This document shows, in pieces, positions 35,102 through 46,689 of a DNA stretch of 64,000 nucleotides (the stretch's first letter is position 1; each line of letters starts with the position of its first letter). The notes beneath the pieces were generated by a model that was not told the origin of the DNA, did no database searches, and saw nothing but the letters and a program-made list of their open reading frames with translations. Made by a program: the position numbers and the translations under genes. Source of the DNA: Trichoplax adhaerens (lineage: Eukaryota; Placozoa; Uniplacotomia; Trichoplacea; Trichoplacidae); contig NW_002060962.1 of the NCBI RefSeq assembly GCF_000150275.1, positions 398,007 through 462,006 on the forward strand, in the 5' to 3' direction.

Positions 35102-38100
35102 TCAAGCAACAGCTGTTTTAGATTTTTTTAATTTGATGATTAGAATAATGATAATTATAATTAACACTCCAATTATGCCAGCTAGTGCAAATGTACAAAT
35201 CATAAAGATTGTTTTCATCATTTGAATATCACTACATGACTGTGCTTGAGTGGGATAGCTTGTATCGTGAGTGGTAGTTTGAGTTCGAGTTGGTATATCA
35301 GAAGTAGAAAGTGATGATTCGCTAAAATCTATTGGAAAAGGTGACATACTTCCGCTCCCAGTCACATCATCGTCGAAAGTAGAAGTGCTGTTTTCTATGA
35401 GGATTATAGGGGAAGAAAGATTACTTGATTGCGTTGTGGTAAAATTAGGGCTGTTCGTTGACAGATTACTTGGCTGAGTTACAGTGGAACAAGGACTAGA
35501 TGTTCCGATCTGAAGTGGAATGTTAATTTGCGGAATCAATGTATTCCAAAATTCCACTCTATCAGCAATGTAGAAACTGCGTATTTCAGAGTTCACAGTA
35601 TTAATATAGCAATATAAACGGGTATCTGCTACATAGGGCCGCCAGTTGATAGTTGAAACTCTTGATATTGGAGATCTGTAATTACAATCATTGGTCTTAG
35701 ATATTTATCGAGCATTGCCAAATGGTAAAAATTAATATTAACACAGTGATTATTTAGGTAAAAATTTTCTGTGCTAGCTCAGACATCTAAAATCCACTAT
35801 TAATTCTAAAGAAACATTAAATTGTCGTTATGGTAATTAGCCATCAGAATTTCTGATGACCTAGGTGAGACTACGAAGCTGTAACTTAAACTTATAGCGA
35901 TAAAAACTATCAGTCAAGTAATACAATCATCCGACAAGATTCTACTAAATATACCGTTCGTCTATGTTATGAAATTTTAAATCAGAATTACTTTTTCCAT
36001 CTACGAGACTGTTTTGTGTTCCTTGAGAAAAAATAGACAGAACTACTGGAGTGTTACATCAAGTTTGATCTATTTTTAGTAATTATATTTATACAAAAAA
36101 TGTATCCGAATAAGGACTACCGTGGAAAAATATTAAATCAAGTCAGATCGGACAAATATGGTAGACTAGAGAAAAAACCTATGTCCTAATAGTATTTCAG
36201 AAGCTAGGCGCAGACTTTCTTGTTAAGTATACCTAACTAATGGAACTTTGATTTTTAGCATGCTAATCTATGATTTGGGCCGTTTTTCCTATTTAAACGT
36301 TGTCCTCGATAGTTTGATACGATTAAAATAATCATTGATAAGTATTACTAAATGGAACTAGATTACTTGATATATGAAGTAGATTGCAATTCAGTAACTG
36401 ATTTGAGTAAAAAGTCATAGCAAATCATGATGTGCTTAATATTAATTCGAGAACTCTTTTTTGCTGCAATCATAGCATGTCAAAAATTTTGTATATATTC
36501 AGGTCGGTACATGAAGTATTGTACAGCTATACTGCTAATATCCTTAAAATTAACTTCAGGATAGGCTTTGTGGAATAAATGCCATTATAGAATTAAAGTT
36601 ATGTCAGCTCTAGTTGTCGAACAGTATTCCATTACCTTCTTTTCTTCTGGAGTTTATGTAGCTATAAGAAATAGGTAGGGAAATTATGACGTGGTCTTTT
36701 CGACTATACAGCAAAGGTATGCCTAATTTTAATAGGGCGGGACGCATATTAACGAAATATAACAAAACTGGCTGATTTGGAAGTTACGTTACTGTATATG
36801 TTCTATGATTTTAGCTGCCTGATTACACGTACGATTGGCATGAATTGTATGTACTTATACCTATAAATTTAAATAGTTGTAAAGTACACTATTATAAAAC
36901 TCGAATTAATTTTTTCGAATATAGCAGCAGCAAAAATATTCAAAATTGTTTTTATATCATGGACTTTAAGTCACATTTACGTTCGTTACGAGGTCGCTAT
37001 ATTTGTATCTGATGTCATCATTAAGTGATATACGATAGCTACAAACATAATTTTAAACTGGTCATGATTGTACCGTAAATTTTGCATGCTGCATGGATAG
37101 TTTAAAGAAATGTAATGATATATTTCTAGTATCTGATCTGTAAAAGGATATTTAAGGATGATTTTGGCAGTCATTTAAACTAGTAGTTAGAGAAGTTGTG
37201 CCCTTAAAGAAGGTCTGTGGTATGAATGCAGCAAAGCGCCATAATTTAATTTGGATATTTGCTTACTGAAGTTTATTTGCAGTATTTATCGTAACCAACA
37301 TCATCAATTCATCAGATTATGTTTAAAGTTATTGTTATGGTGACTTGTAACTTTTCAACACATAAATTTAATCGGATAAACTAAAATGATCAATAAGAAG
37401 CTTTAAAACTTTAAATACAAATGGAATTTACGATACCAAATCTGCCTGTAAAGACCACTTTATAGTTTAAACTGTACATTGAATCCGGTAATGTTATAGC
37501 AAATAGGCAGTATGCGTTTCTTTATTAGAAATTATGACTAGCCCAATTGCATACAAATGAAGTTATTGAATAGCCTTATTACATTAATGACTTACCTATC
37601 ATAGATAAAACTTCCCCAAAGTGACATTAAATGCTTACTAATTCTTTCTTCATGTTCAGTATAATTTAATTTTAAGTTATTGGGTTTAAGTAATGGATAA
37701 CCGAATACATAGGGAATTTCCATAGAATGAGCCACGCCATAATAGCTTGGAAAATAAGTATCACTTTCAGTTCGGTAAGCAAAAACGTACATATAAGTAG
37801 TAACATAACTAGAATAAAGATTCGCTGTTTCAACAATGGGTTCAGCATAGTAATAATCATTGTATAATTTCTCATATTCAGCACGATTACTAAATAATGA
37901 CGTTTTATTTGTCCAGTCTGTGTATTTATAGATCATGGCTGATAAAGTGACGTTATTGAAATTGGAAAATTGTGCGACTATATTAGTTTTAAAAGCAGCT
38001 CTTGATAGCCCCTTGGTGATATTGGGTAAGGGGGCTAAATACTTGGAACCATCGTTCATATTGCTACCCAGCATAATTTGAACCTTGTTAAATTGGCCTG

Positions 38101-39094
38101 AAGAAAGGAGTACCTTAGGATCGTCAGGGATAAATTGGCCGTCAATAACAGGCGTAAAAGCTTGAGGAAATTGAGATAAAATAGCTTCTTGCTGTTGTGA
38201 TATTGTACTGATTGATAGAGATTGTAAACATTCAATCGTTAAATTTAATGTATTACGGCTGCAATTAGTAGCGCTTGTAAATTGTTGAAAAATAATTTGA
38301 GCTTGATTTTTAGTCTTGATAGCGTGGGGTGAGAGTGGTGTACCACTTTGTAGAATGGCAGATGTAAATAATGATCCACTGCTTGGAATAACGGTGTGTA
38401 AACCTACTGAAATTGCTCCAGCTGAACTGCCAACAATCCCAATATCATTACTTCTACCACCAAATCGAACAATATTGTCCTTGATCCATGTTAAAGCTAA
38501 TTGTTGATCACGTAAGGCGAGATTAGCTGGAATTTCACTATCAGTATTGCTATCTTGTCCTGAAGTTAAGAAGCCTAAAGCTCCTAACCTATAATTAACA
38601 GTAACAATCACCATCTCTTCTGTACTTGCTAAAGCAGAAGGATCCCACAGTGATCCACTACCGCAATTAAAATCGCCGTTATGAAACCATACCAAGACAG
38701 ATTTATTGCCAGCTACATTAGGGATAGGAGTATAAATATTCAAGTACAAGCAGTCTTCACTGATAGGTTGGCTATTGAGGAGTTCCTTATTATAGTCTAG
38801 ACAGTTCCATTTTGAGGAATATTGCGGGCACGATGATTTATAATATGTCGCATTGTATATGCCTTGCCAATTCTGTGTCCACGGCAAGGCTGGTTTAAAT
38901 CTCAAATTATTGGTTGGTGGTTGAGCATAGCGAATGCCAAGGAATGAATGAATATCGCCATTTAAGATATGGCTGACTTTGCCTTGTACTAGGCCATGAT
39001 TTGTAACGACAAAAGAAGTCGTACTAGCAAGATTTGATTTATTCAAGACTAGTATCAAGAATAGGGTTAAGGCTAAATTGTATCTATTCATCAT
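35102..39094 (-). CDS. Membrane-anchored cholinesterase-like protein with Asp in the oxyanion hole (gene 8)
   Basis: Exons 37596-39094 and 35102-35675 flank a 1920-bp phase-2 intron (AG|GTAAGT ... TTACAG|A), giving 690 residues, the longest of the array; the junction codon becomes Arg, then S-P. Signal peptide to about A23. Triad present: G-S-S-A-G (Ser224), N-D-G (Asp348), A-H-S-M-E-I (His456). The oxyanion loop, however, is H-N-G-D-F (138-142) instead of HGGGF. Exon 2 has the W-R-P-Y and E-F-W-N-T-L-I-P-Q tail, a long Ser/Thr/Pro stalk of roughly 80 residues that is likely O-glycosylated, then a helix (I-F-M-I-C-T-F-A-L-A-G-I to I-I-I-L-I-I) and K-L-K-K-S-K. Two stretches inside (36986-37174 and 37672-37884) are shadows. 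Confidence 0.92.
35676..37595 (-). other. Long intron of gene 8
   Basis: 1920 bp, the longest intron at the conserved position. A+T-rich; no exon, repeat or element recognised. The 62-codon stretch at 36986-37174 has no domain. Confidence 0.6.
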
Positions 39095-40380
39095 TGAGGA
39101 GAACTTTAAAATTTAAAAATCTATGGAAACAAATGTAGTTACTGTCTGCGAATATTGGCGACTGTGCTTTAAGATTTTTAAGATTTAAGTTTTTCTTGAA
39201 CGGGCAAAAGGTTAAAAATTATAACTTGAAAATATTTTTGTTCAGTCCGATATTTTTTCTTGGATATGTCCTACCAATCGCGATAACAGAATAAACAGAA
39301 GGCAAGACTTGTACAGTATAATAGAGATCAATCCCGATCATAAGGCCATCGAAATTAATAAAAATCAGTAATGTAAATGGATTACAATTGGTTGTAGATT
39401 TTTACTGAGGGTAATTTATTCTGACTAGGGAAAAAGAAAATGATTTTTTGGGGGGGAATCTCAAAAAATGAATAGATCAGAACATAAATTACCTTGTAGC
39501 TTCTGGCTTGACCTCTATATCAATTCTGAATAGCTAAATATCAGCGTTTCGAGTAAGGTATTAATAACAGAGGATTACAACTGGACTAGTCATATAAGAT
39601 TGGTCCCAAATAAATCATCGATCTTATAACCTGAAATTAATGATGAGACTAAAGGCAATATTTCCAACTTTATGCCCGGTTGCGTCAATTTTGTTGGTCA
39701 GCGCCTGCTATTTAGAATGGACAATAAATGTTTGTAGGCCGAAAGTACTGAAATTGAATTATTGGCAGTTATATATAGTCTTCTACAGTTTAATGCTATT
39801 TGAAAGTCATCTACAGTTAAGCTTTTAGTAGAATAGAGAGACAAGGAGATGATAGCACCACTTTCAATTGGTTCCATGGTAAATAATACGCGTATACAAA
39901 AGGTTTTTAAAGTTTTATCAATCTGCACTAAAATGATGGATGCCTTTTTTAAGAAAAGTTTTATTCCTTTGTTCTTTTATTACTTATACTCTAACTCTTT
40001 TAGATCTAAAACAAAAATAACCAGTTTCTAAAGGAAATTTAGTTGTCAATCTGATCTCTCAATAACATTCAATTCTTAGACGTTATTGAAAGAAGACGTT
40101 TCTCTATTCAATTTTATATCATGAATGTTATGATTACTTACTGTAGAAGAAGGCATGTTTCCTATTCACTTGCCTTAAGAAATCATATCAAGTAACATCA
40201 AATTACGTATAAACGACTTTAGAATTATTTTACAAAGAATCAATCAATAAATTAATAAGATTAACGTCGTCATCCTTAACGAATAGCCTAATAATATTCT
40301 TAATGGAAGAAGTAAATGTTTACTTACTTTCTTATGCTTTGAATACCAAAAATACCTACAAAATATTGACATAGATAAAT

Positions 40381-40704
40381 AACAGACTATCAGCCACAAT
40401 GATAGCGATATCTTTCTACTTTGAACTTGTCCGTAGGTATAGTTATCTTTAATAGAAGTTTAAGATATCATCGATGTATAATTTATGATCACCAATGTTG
40501 GCTATAACTAAGTTTAAGGTTAATAACATGTGCTAAATGATTAACAGTCTATAAGCCACAATGATAGCGATATCTTTCTACTTTTGAGCTTGTCGGTAGG
40601 TATAGCTATCTTTAATGGAGGTTTCAGATATCCTTTATGTATAATTGATGATTACTAATGGTGGTTACAACTAAGTTTAAAGTTAATGACACGTGCTAAA
40701 TGTT
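40381..40704. repeat. Tandem duplication, ~162-bp unit
   Basis: 40381-40542 and 40543-40704 share GCCACAATGATAGCGATATC-TTTCTACTTT, GGTAGGTATAG-TATCTTTAAT and AACTAAGTTTAA-GTTAAT, ending GTGCTAAATG. Head-to-tail, moderately diverged. Confidence 0.9.
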
Positions 40705-41637
40705 GGATATAATTTTTAAATTTGATCATGGTGATGTGTCATGCTATCTATATTATTCTGCATTGGAAAATTTCTTCAGAATGATCTGGTTATAAGTTCA
40801 ATGTCCAAAATATTGATATACGAGTCATGTAAAAATTATCAATGTTAAAGCTAGCTATACTCTGATATTAGATAATGTATAAGAGTATATGCTGGATGCC
40901 CGTATACATCCTTAGTTGCATTGTATACTCTAATTCACATCTTGCATGGAGAATATTTTACTTTATGACATAATCTTTAATTCATCCATCCGCAGAATTT
41001 TCTTGACTGTTAACGTAAGTGAAGTACGTCTTCATCTTTATCTACTTATATAATATGTGGAAATATAATTTTTTATAAAAATTTCGAAACTATTTAATCA
41101 TGATATTCTCTACTGAATATCTTTGATACGATCGTGGGCCAGAGAGTAAAATGTAGTCATAATTTCCAATATTATCATTACTTTGAATATACTGTATAAT
41201 TATTTATTTGCATCTATTTCGTAATAGCAGAGCTTTTTGTATGCTATAACAAATAAATTAATTGAAGAATGATTGGTAACTAGTTAGCAATATCTATATT
41301 CTGCATACATAAACTCGCTGAGAAGCGTAGAAAAGTGAAGAAGTATTTTGAACTGGTACGATTACCTTGATATTAAATGAATTCCATTCTCTTTCAGTTA
41401 TGAAATAATACTATGGAGAGATTGAATTAGAATGATCCATTTTTGCTTCAGTGGAGGAAAAACATCATGAAGGAAATATGAATCATCAACGAATCGATCG
41501 GCTATCATTATTGACGTTATATTATACGCGTATGGCGAGATTTTAATAGTGAGAAAGCTGTGCAGTTGAAAAACTGCACAACCACTGGAAATACGACGTT
41601 CAGTAATAATGAATTTCTACTCAGTTTCTCGACTGAT

Positions 41638-41841
41638 TTATATACAGTAAATCTTATAGATATTATTGATATCGCAATTAACGCTTGAGTCAGAGTTTAG
41701 CCAACATTTTACAGCATCTTTAGCAGGCTTTGCTTGAGTAAAAGTCCATTTTCTTGCGTTAGTGCATGAACTACTAGAAAGAAACTTTGTAGTAGTCCCG
41801 GGATTAGAGTTTAGGCAACATTTTATCAGGACGGCTACCAT
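41638..41841 (-). other. Small open frame with an internal Cys-containing repeat, function unknown
   Basis: ATG at 41841, 67 codons. Two similar segments, V-L-I-K-C-C-L-N-S-N and D-A-V-K-C-W-L-N-S-D, lie about 37 codons apart and match at the DNA level (GAGTTTAG-CAACATTTTA at about 41694 and 41806). This could be an exon of an unrecognised gene or a chance frame over a small duplication. There is no signal peptide or membrane segment. I do not assign a family. Confidence 0.25.
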
Positions 41842-41951
41842 GGGCTACTCAACTAAGAATTCTCTCTCAAAAAGCCGCACTATCAACATTTCACTTCTAT
41901 ACACAATTCATCCCACCAAATCCTTGTGTATTTTTAGTATCATTAGTAGTG

Positions 41952-41997
41952 GGTAAAATTTTAAACTCAAGTTAAAACTGAAGTTTAAAATTTTACC
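41952..41997. repeat. Perfect 16-bp-arm hairpin
   Basis: GGTAAAATTTTAAACT (41952-41967) and its exact reverse complement (41982-41997) flank a 14-base loop. Outside the arms, TAGTAG and CTACTA extend the pairing past a small bulge. It lies about 340 bp upstream of the CHID1 start codon. Confidence 0.92.
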
Positions 41998-42099
41998 TCT
42001 ACTACTGCTTGGAAGTGAAAATCTTTCGAGCACCATTTGCATTTTGAGGGAGAATTCTTAGTAGAGTAGTGATTGTACAACGCATACGTCTAGTAGAGC

Positions 42100-42240
42100 A
42101 CAGGATATAGACTACACTAGTTCTCGACAGTACAGTAGTACTGTGAGCGAGGATCGCGTTCGATCGTCGTCGGACAGGACGAGACACTGGACGGTGGGTA
42201 GGCGACTACCTGACGGGTGGACGGAAGAGTGGACGCGTAC
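42100..42240 (+). promoter_or_regulatory. G+C-richer probable promoter/5' UTR of CHID1
   Basis: About 140 bp visibly richer in G, C and CG dinucleotides than all surrounding DNA (for example GGATCGCGTTCGATCGTCGT near 42151). It sits just upstream of the CHID1 ATG, whereas esterase genes have A+T-rich upstream DNA. A TATA-less housekeeping-type promoter is inferred. Confidence 0.4.
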
Positions 42241-42336
42241 ATCAATTCATCAACCAACTCCAGGAGAGAGCGATTGGGAAGCCATCAACTGCCTTCGTCT
42301 AGCTTGATAGCAGTGGAGACATTCGATGCATTCATC

Positions 42337-45300
42337 ATGATATCGGTTAAATACCTTTTAATTACTGCTGGGTTGATTATGCTACTGAGATCATACTCTT
42401 CCTGGTTTAATTATGGCGTTACGCAGATCAATGGCAAAACTTCCAGTCAGGTCTGTTCTGAAGATCGTCTCGATAGGATGTAGGATGTAGTACATGCTTT
42501 GGTGGATTAGCTAATGGAGGATAGTAACACCGACCGATTATAATTAGTATAAATTGAAATCGGAGTCGATACCGTTAAGCTAGCCATCGTTAATTACTAC
42601 ACTATATGCATTAATACTAGTATCTATCATTAGCAAATGAGTAAATCGATTTATCAATCAATCAATCGCTGCTAACGTAATCGAGATCTAGCCATAATTG
42701 TGCATGATCCTATGTCTTAAATGCAGTTAATCGTATCCATTATAACTAAATATTAACACTGGATACTCCTTGCTTGAATGATTCTCAGGGTGTGACCAAT
42801 AAAAACGTCTTGGATCGAAAACTTGTCACCACCAAGACAAAATCTCAAGATATCATAAGAGAACATGGCCAATATCATGGTGATACACAAAAGAAATCCA
42901 ATTCTGATCTTTTCATCTTGGGCTATGTTACTCCTGTAAGTTCACTGTTTACAATGTCTTAAAGTAGATCAGATTGCTGGAGATTATACTGTCATGATTT
43001 CAGCAATCACAGTAGTTTGCGTGTATCAAGGATAGCAATACTTTACAGTAAAACTGTGTGATGTAGGAATAGTCGATTTAATCTAATGAAGGAATTGTCG
43101 ATTGTGTTAGTGTAAGGAAACGGCACACTTGTGCTATTCGTACTATGTGCCTGAATTTTGAGTTGCTCCATAGCAAACTTAAGAGCTAATACCTATCTAT
43201 GCATATGTAGTATTATATAATAACAATGCATAAATAAAATTAATAAATTAATGAGTACAAGTCAATAATGAATCAGTCTACTTGCATTAATATACGCGTA
43301 TGCTATAAAAGTAACTCTTTTATAATAACATATCTAATCCATTCTTATACTCGTACATATATTAATAATATATATATGCTTATATGCTAATAGTGGAATA
43401 ACCATGGCTACGATGTGGCTAAATTATTCAATGGCAAGATCGCTGTTATATCACCCGTTTGGTTACAGATCAAGCGCAAGTAAGTAAAATTCATTTTGTA
43501 GCTTGGCACAATAGTCGGTTTACTTGCACTCAGTTAATGCTTTCTATCTATTACTTCATATTATGCACGTGGGTGCACATTTGGTTAATGTCACTAAATT
43601 ATTTCAACTGTTAATTACATATATTGTAAAATACGTACCTATCTACCTATATTAAAAGGAAAAGTTATATTTGCATAGACATGTTGAAAGCGCACCTTAA
43701 GAAATAAGTGTACCAGTGTCTCGTTAGACATCAGCAACTAAATAGCCACAGTATGCATACTGCAATATACTGTATAAACACTAGATACGTATATATTTAG
43801 GGTTAACTAAAGAAGATATATGTACTATTGATAAACGACAATAAAGTACACTACCTATCAACTATAGACAAATAATTAACGGTCCGATGTAGCTACCACG
43901 GAAAGTAAGACGTAATTTGAATACAACTTTATTCGTTGTGTGCAATTACATCACCGTTGTTAATAGCATAGGCTGCACGTATGTATAATTCTAGTATTAT
44001 TGATTAGTCTTAAACTTATGACATTCTCATAAAATTTGCTACTTTTTTTAATTGAAAGAGGAAATGGTGCGTTCTATATGACCGGTGATCATGACATTGA
44101 TAAAGGATGGATAGCAGATGTCACACAAAATTCAACGACACAGATATGTAAGTAAAATTGGCTGGTAGTCAAATTACTATAACATAGTGCCCATATTTAT
44201 AGTACTGGCGAAACAGGCAAAAATATATTGCCGTCATTACTGTGGTGGACTAGGGTACATTCATAGGGCTTAAGTGGGTAGTAGTCCATTTTAAAGTAGA
44301 CATGTTAGCAATTATTAGCAGCATAGCTAATTTCTTTTAGGTGCTGTATCCATTTAAAGATTCGTAAATATTGTGTTTGCTAGTTCCTAGGATTCTTTTT
44401 GATGGGTGGACTGTACAACAATATTCTAACCTCTTTAAAGACGAAAAAGCAATGAAAAAACTTGGAAAATATATGGCAACGTTTTTAAAGGTAACTTTTA
44501 GAATTAGTTGGAGTACCAACACCGAACGTATAGTGTTGTACACCTTGTCGTATTAGTTTTGCGATGGTACTGATGGTAGTATACAGCGTGTTTACCAAGT
44601 CTCTACATACTTTACTGAAAATATATGTATATATTATTGCTATGTGTTGCAGCAGTTTTTGCACGCTGATATAAAGCACTGTATTTGTACGTCAGTTTAA
44701 GTCACATTTATTTCATTTTTATTTATATAAAGACAGTTGTAATACACTGTACTATCACTTATTTAAATTTTTATACAGAAAAATCAATTCTCCGGAGGCG
44801 TTATTGAAATATGGAGTCAACTCGGTGGTTACTTTAAAAAGTAAAATTTGAAATTATTATCCATTCTAGTTCATCAAGAATTATATTCATATCCTTGTAA
44901 CAACTATACCTAATGTGAATCTATGGTGTTCAATTTAGCGATTTACTAGATTTGACGATACATCTAGCAAATACTTTCCATGCTGAAAATTTAAAAATCG
45001 TTTTGGTTATTCCTCCGCCTATCTATAAAAAGTTTGCTGTAGATAAATGGAATTATGACTAAAAATTTAATAAAATTTTTCATGGAATAATATTAACCAT
45101 CATTATCTTATGTACCAATTCAAGTGATCTTGATGGCACTTTTCGGAAAAGTGATTTTGAAGTATTAGCACCGTATGTCGATTATTTTAGTCTGATGACG
45201 TACGATTATTCTTCTCCTCAAAGGTAGGATAACGTTTATTACTGTATCTATAGAGGAATGCTTCATGAAAATATTGAAGGATTGTTTTACTTTAGATCAG

Positions 45301-46141
45301 TAATAAACCGGAACCCAATGATTTCAACTGTTCTTAAGCTTTCTATCAACTTCTATTTCAATTAGTCCCGGACCAAATTCACCAATTGCTTGGGTAAGAA
45401 AATGTATCAAACTATTGGTGCCAGATGAGGGGCCATCTAGATCGAAAATATTAACTGGACTAAACTTTTATGGCAATGATTATTCTACAACTGGAGGTGG
45501 ACGTAAGTATTTGATACTATAAGTTGTTTGCATTATTTCCTTAAGCTTACCATGTGTACGATTTCTAAAGCCATCATAATGTATACGTTAATATTTCGCT
45601 CATATTTAATCAAATTTCCTCTTGCGATATATTTCCATAGCCATCATAGGTCCAGGGTAAGTTAAACTGAAATCAACGACGACCCTGTTGTCATCACTCG
45701 TATATACGTATGTACTGTAATATTGAACTACATGATGCTACTATCATCCTATGGTAGGTATATTGACATTTTAACTAAGAATAAGCCTAAAATAAAATGG
45801 AATTCAAAAATTGCTGAACATATAATAGAGTACAAGAAGCAGTAAGTAAATATATTTAACCAAGAAATAATATATAGCTGTTAAGTTGGGCTAGGAAATA
45901 ACGAGTTAACTTATTTTTCATGTTGTAGCGGTGTCTCTCATTCCGTCTATTACCCATCGCTAAAGGTCGGTTTTTGCAATACCATAAATTGAGTTATACA
46001 AGAATTAAATAGCGAATAAACTATCTCACTTTACACTTTTAGTCAATACAAGCTCGCGTGGATCTTGCTAAGAAATTAGGAACTGGTATTTCAATTTGGG
46101 AATTGGGCCAAGGATTAGATTTTTTCTACGATTTGTTGTAA
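42337..46141 (+). CDS. CHID1: Chitinase-domain-containing protein 1 (GH18 family, SI-CLP-like)
   Basis: Thirteen exons read by eye: 42337-42450, 42789-42935, 43394-43479, 44059-44147, 44384-44490, 44779-44840, 44939-45031, 45125-45223, 45366-45502, 45641-45656, 45758-45841, 45929-45965, 46043-46141; all GT-AG and in phase, totalling 389 residues, close to the roughly 390 of vertebrate CHID1. N-terminal hydrophobic signal ([12 protein letters not shown]). Family blocks in order: [57 protein letters not shown], and terminal [12 protein letters not shown]. The GH18 catalytic DxxDxDxE site is degenerate (S-G-G-V-I-E-I-W), as in CHID1 generally, so carbohydrate binding or lysosomal/secretory handling rather than chitin hydrolysis is expected. 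The least certain junction is the exon 7 donor (AA|GTTTGC). Confidence 0.92.
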
Positions 46142-46689
46142 GGATTTAAGACATTATTATGATCAATCTCGCTCTTCTACTGTTGTTGCATTAGCAATGC
46201 CAATTACCCTAAAATCCAGAAACATTTTAAAAAATTCTTCACTGTTTATTATCAAGAGTTTTTGAAATAATATTAGTTAGATATTGTATTTAAGAAAAAT
46301 ACACCAAAGTTGAAAAGTAAACAACACGGTTTCAGCCACATCTGATAAATGTATTGACTGTTGTATAATATTAGCTAACGAATTTCTTAAATTCTGGAAA
46401 GCATTTTCAGACACTTACATTATAACATTCACATATTTTTATTGTAGTACTATAGCACTTTAAACTTTAAGTTAGTAAGATACTTTGAATTCGTAATAAA
46501 TGAGCTATTAAGTGAAATATGAAAGCTTTTCAATCTGTATAAACTCCTGCCATATTGAGAAAGATAAATTAGCATATTTAAGATGGAATAATAATCTTCA
46601 TAAAGTATACGATTACCATAAAGCCTTTATAATACCATTAAAAGCAATCACATTTAAAAGATAGTAAATTAAAATCAAGAAGAATTCAA
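46142..46689. other. Convergent 3' spacer between CHID1 and gene 9
   Basis: About 550 bp shared by two 3' ends. A plus-strand AATAAA occurs at 46495-46500. Nothing else recognised. Confidence 0.45.

Larger units (their letters stand above)
39095..42336. other. Divergent intergenic region between gene 8 and CHID1
   Basis: The only head-to-head spacer in the window (gene 8 minus, CHID1 plus). It contains a 162-bp tandem duplication (40381-40704), a small open frame with two Cys-containing repeats (41638-41841), a perfect hairpin (41952-41997) and a G+C-richer stretch just before CHID1 (about 42100-42240). Confidence 0.55.

Noticed and set aside
37672-37884. 70-codon minus-strand frame inside gene 8
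   Set aside because: Overlaps the C-terminal end of the gene 8 catalytic domain in another frame; a shadow.
39640-40031. Small overlapping frames on both strands between gene 8 and CHID1
   Set aside because: No signal peptide with mature domain, no family motif and mutually overlapping.
44337-44679. Minus-strand frames of 68 and 64 codons
   Set aside because: They lie antisense to CHID1 exon 5 and its intron; the plus strand is clearly coding by homology.
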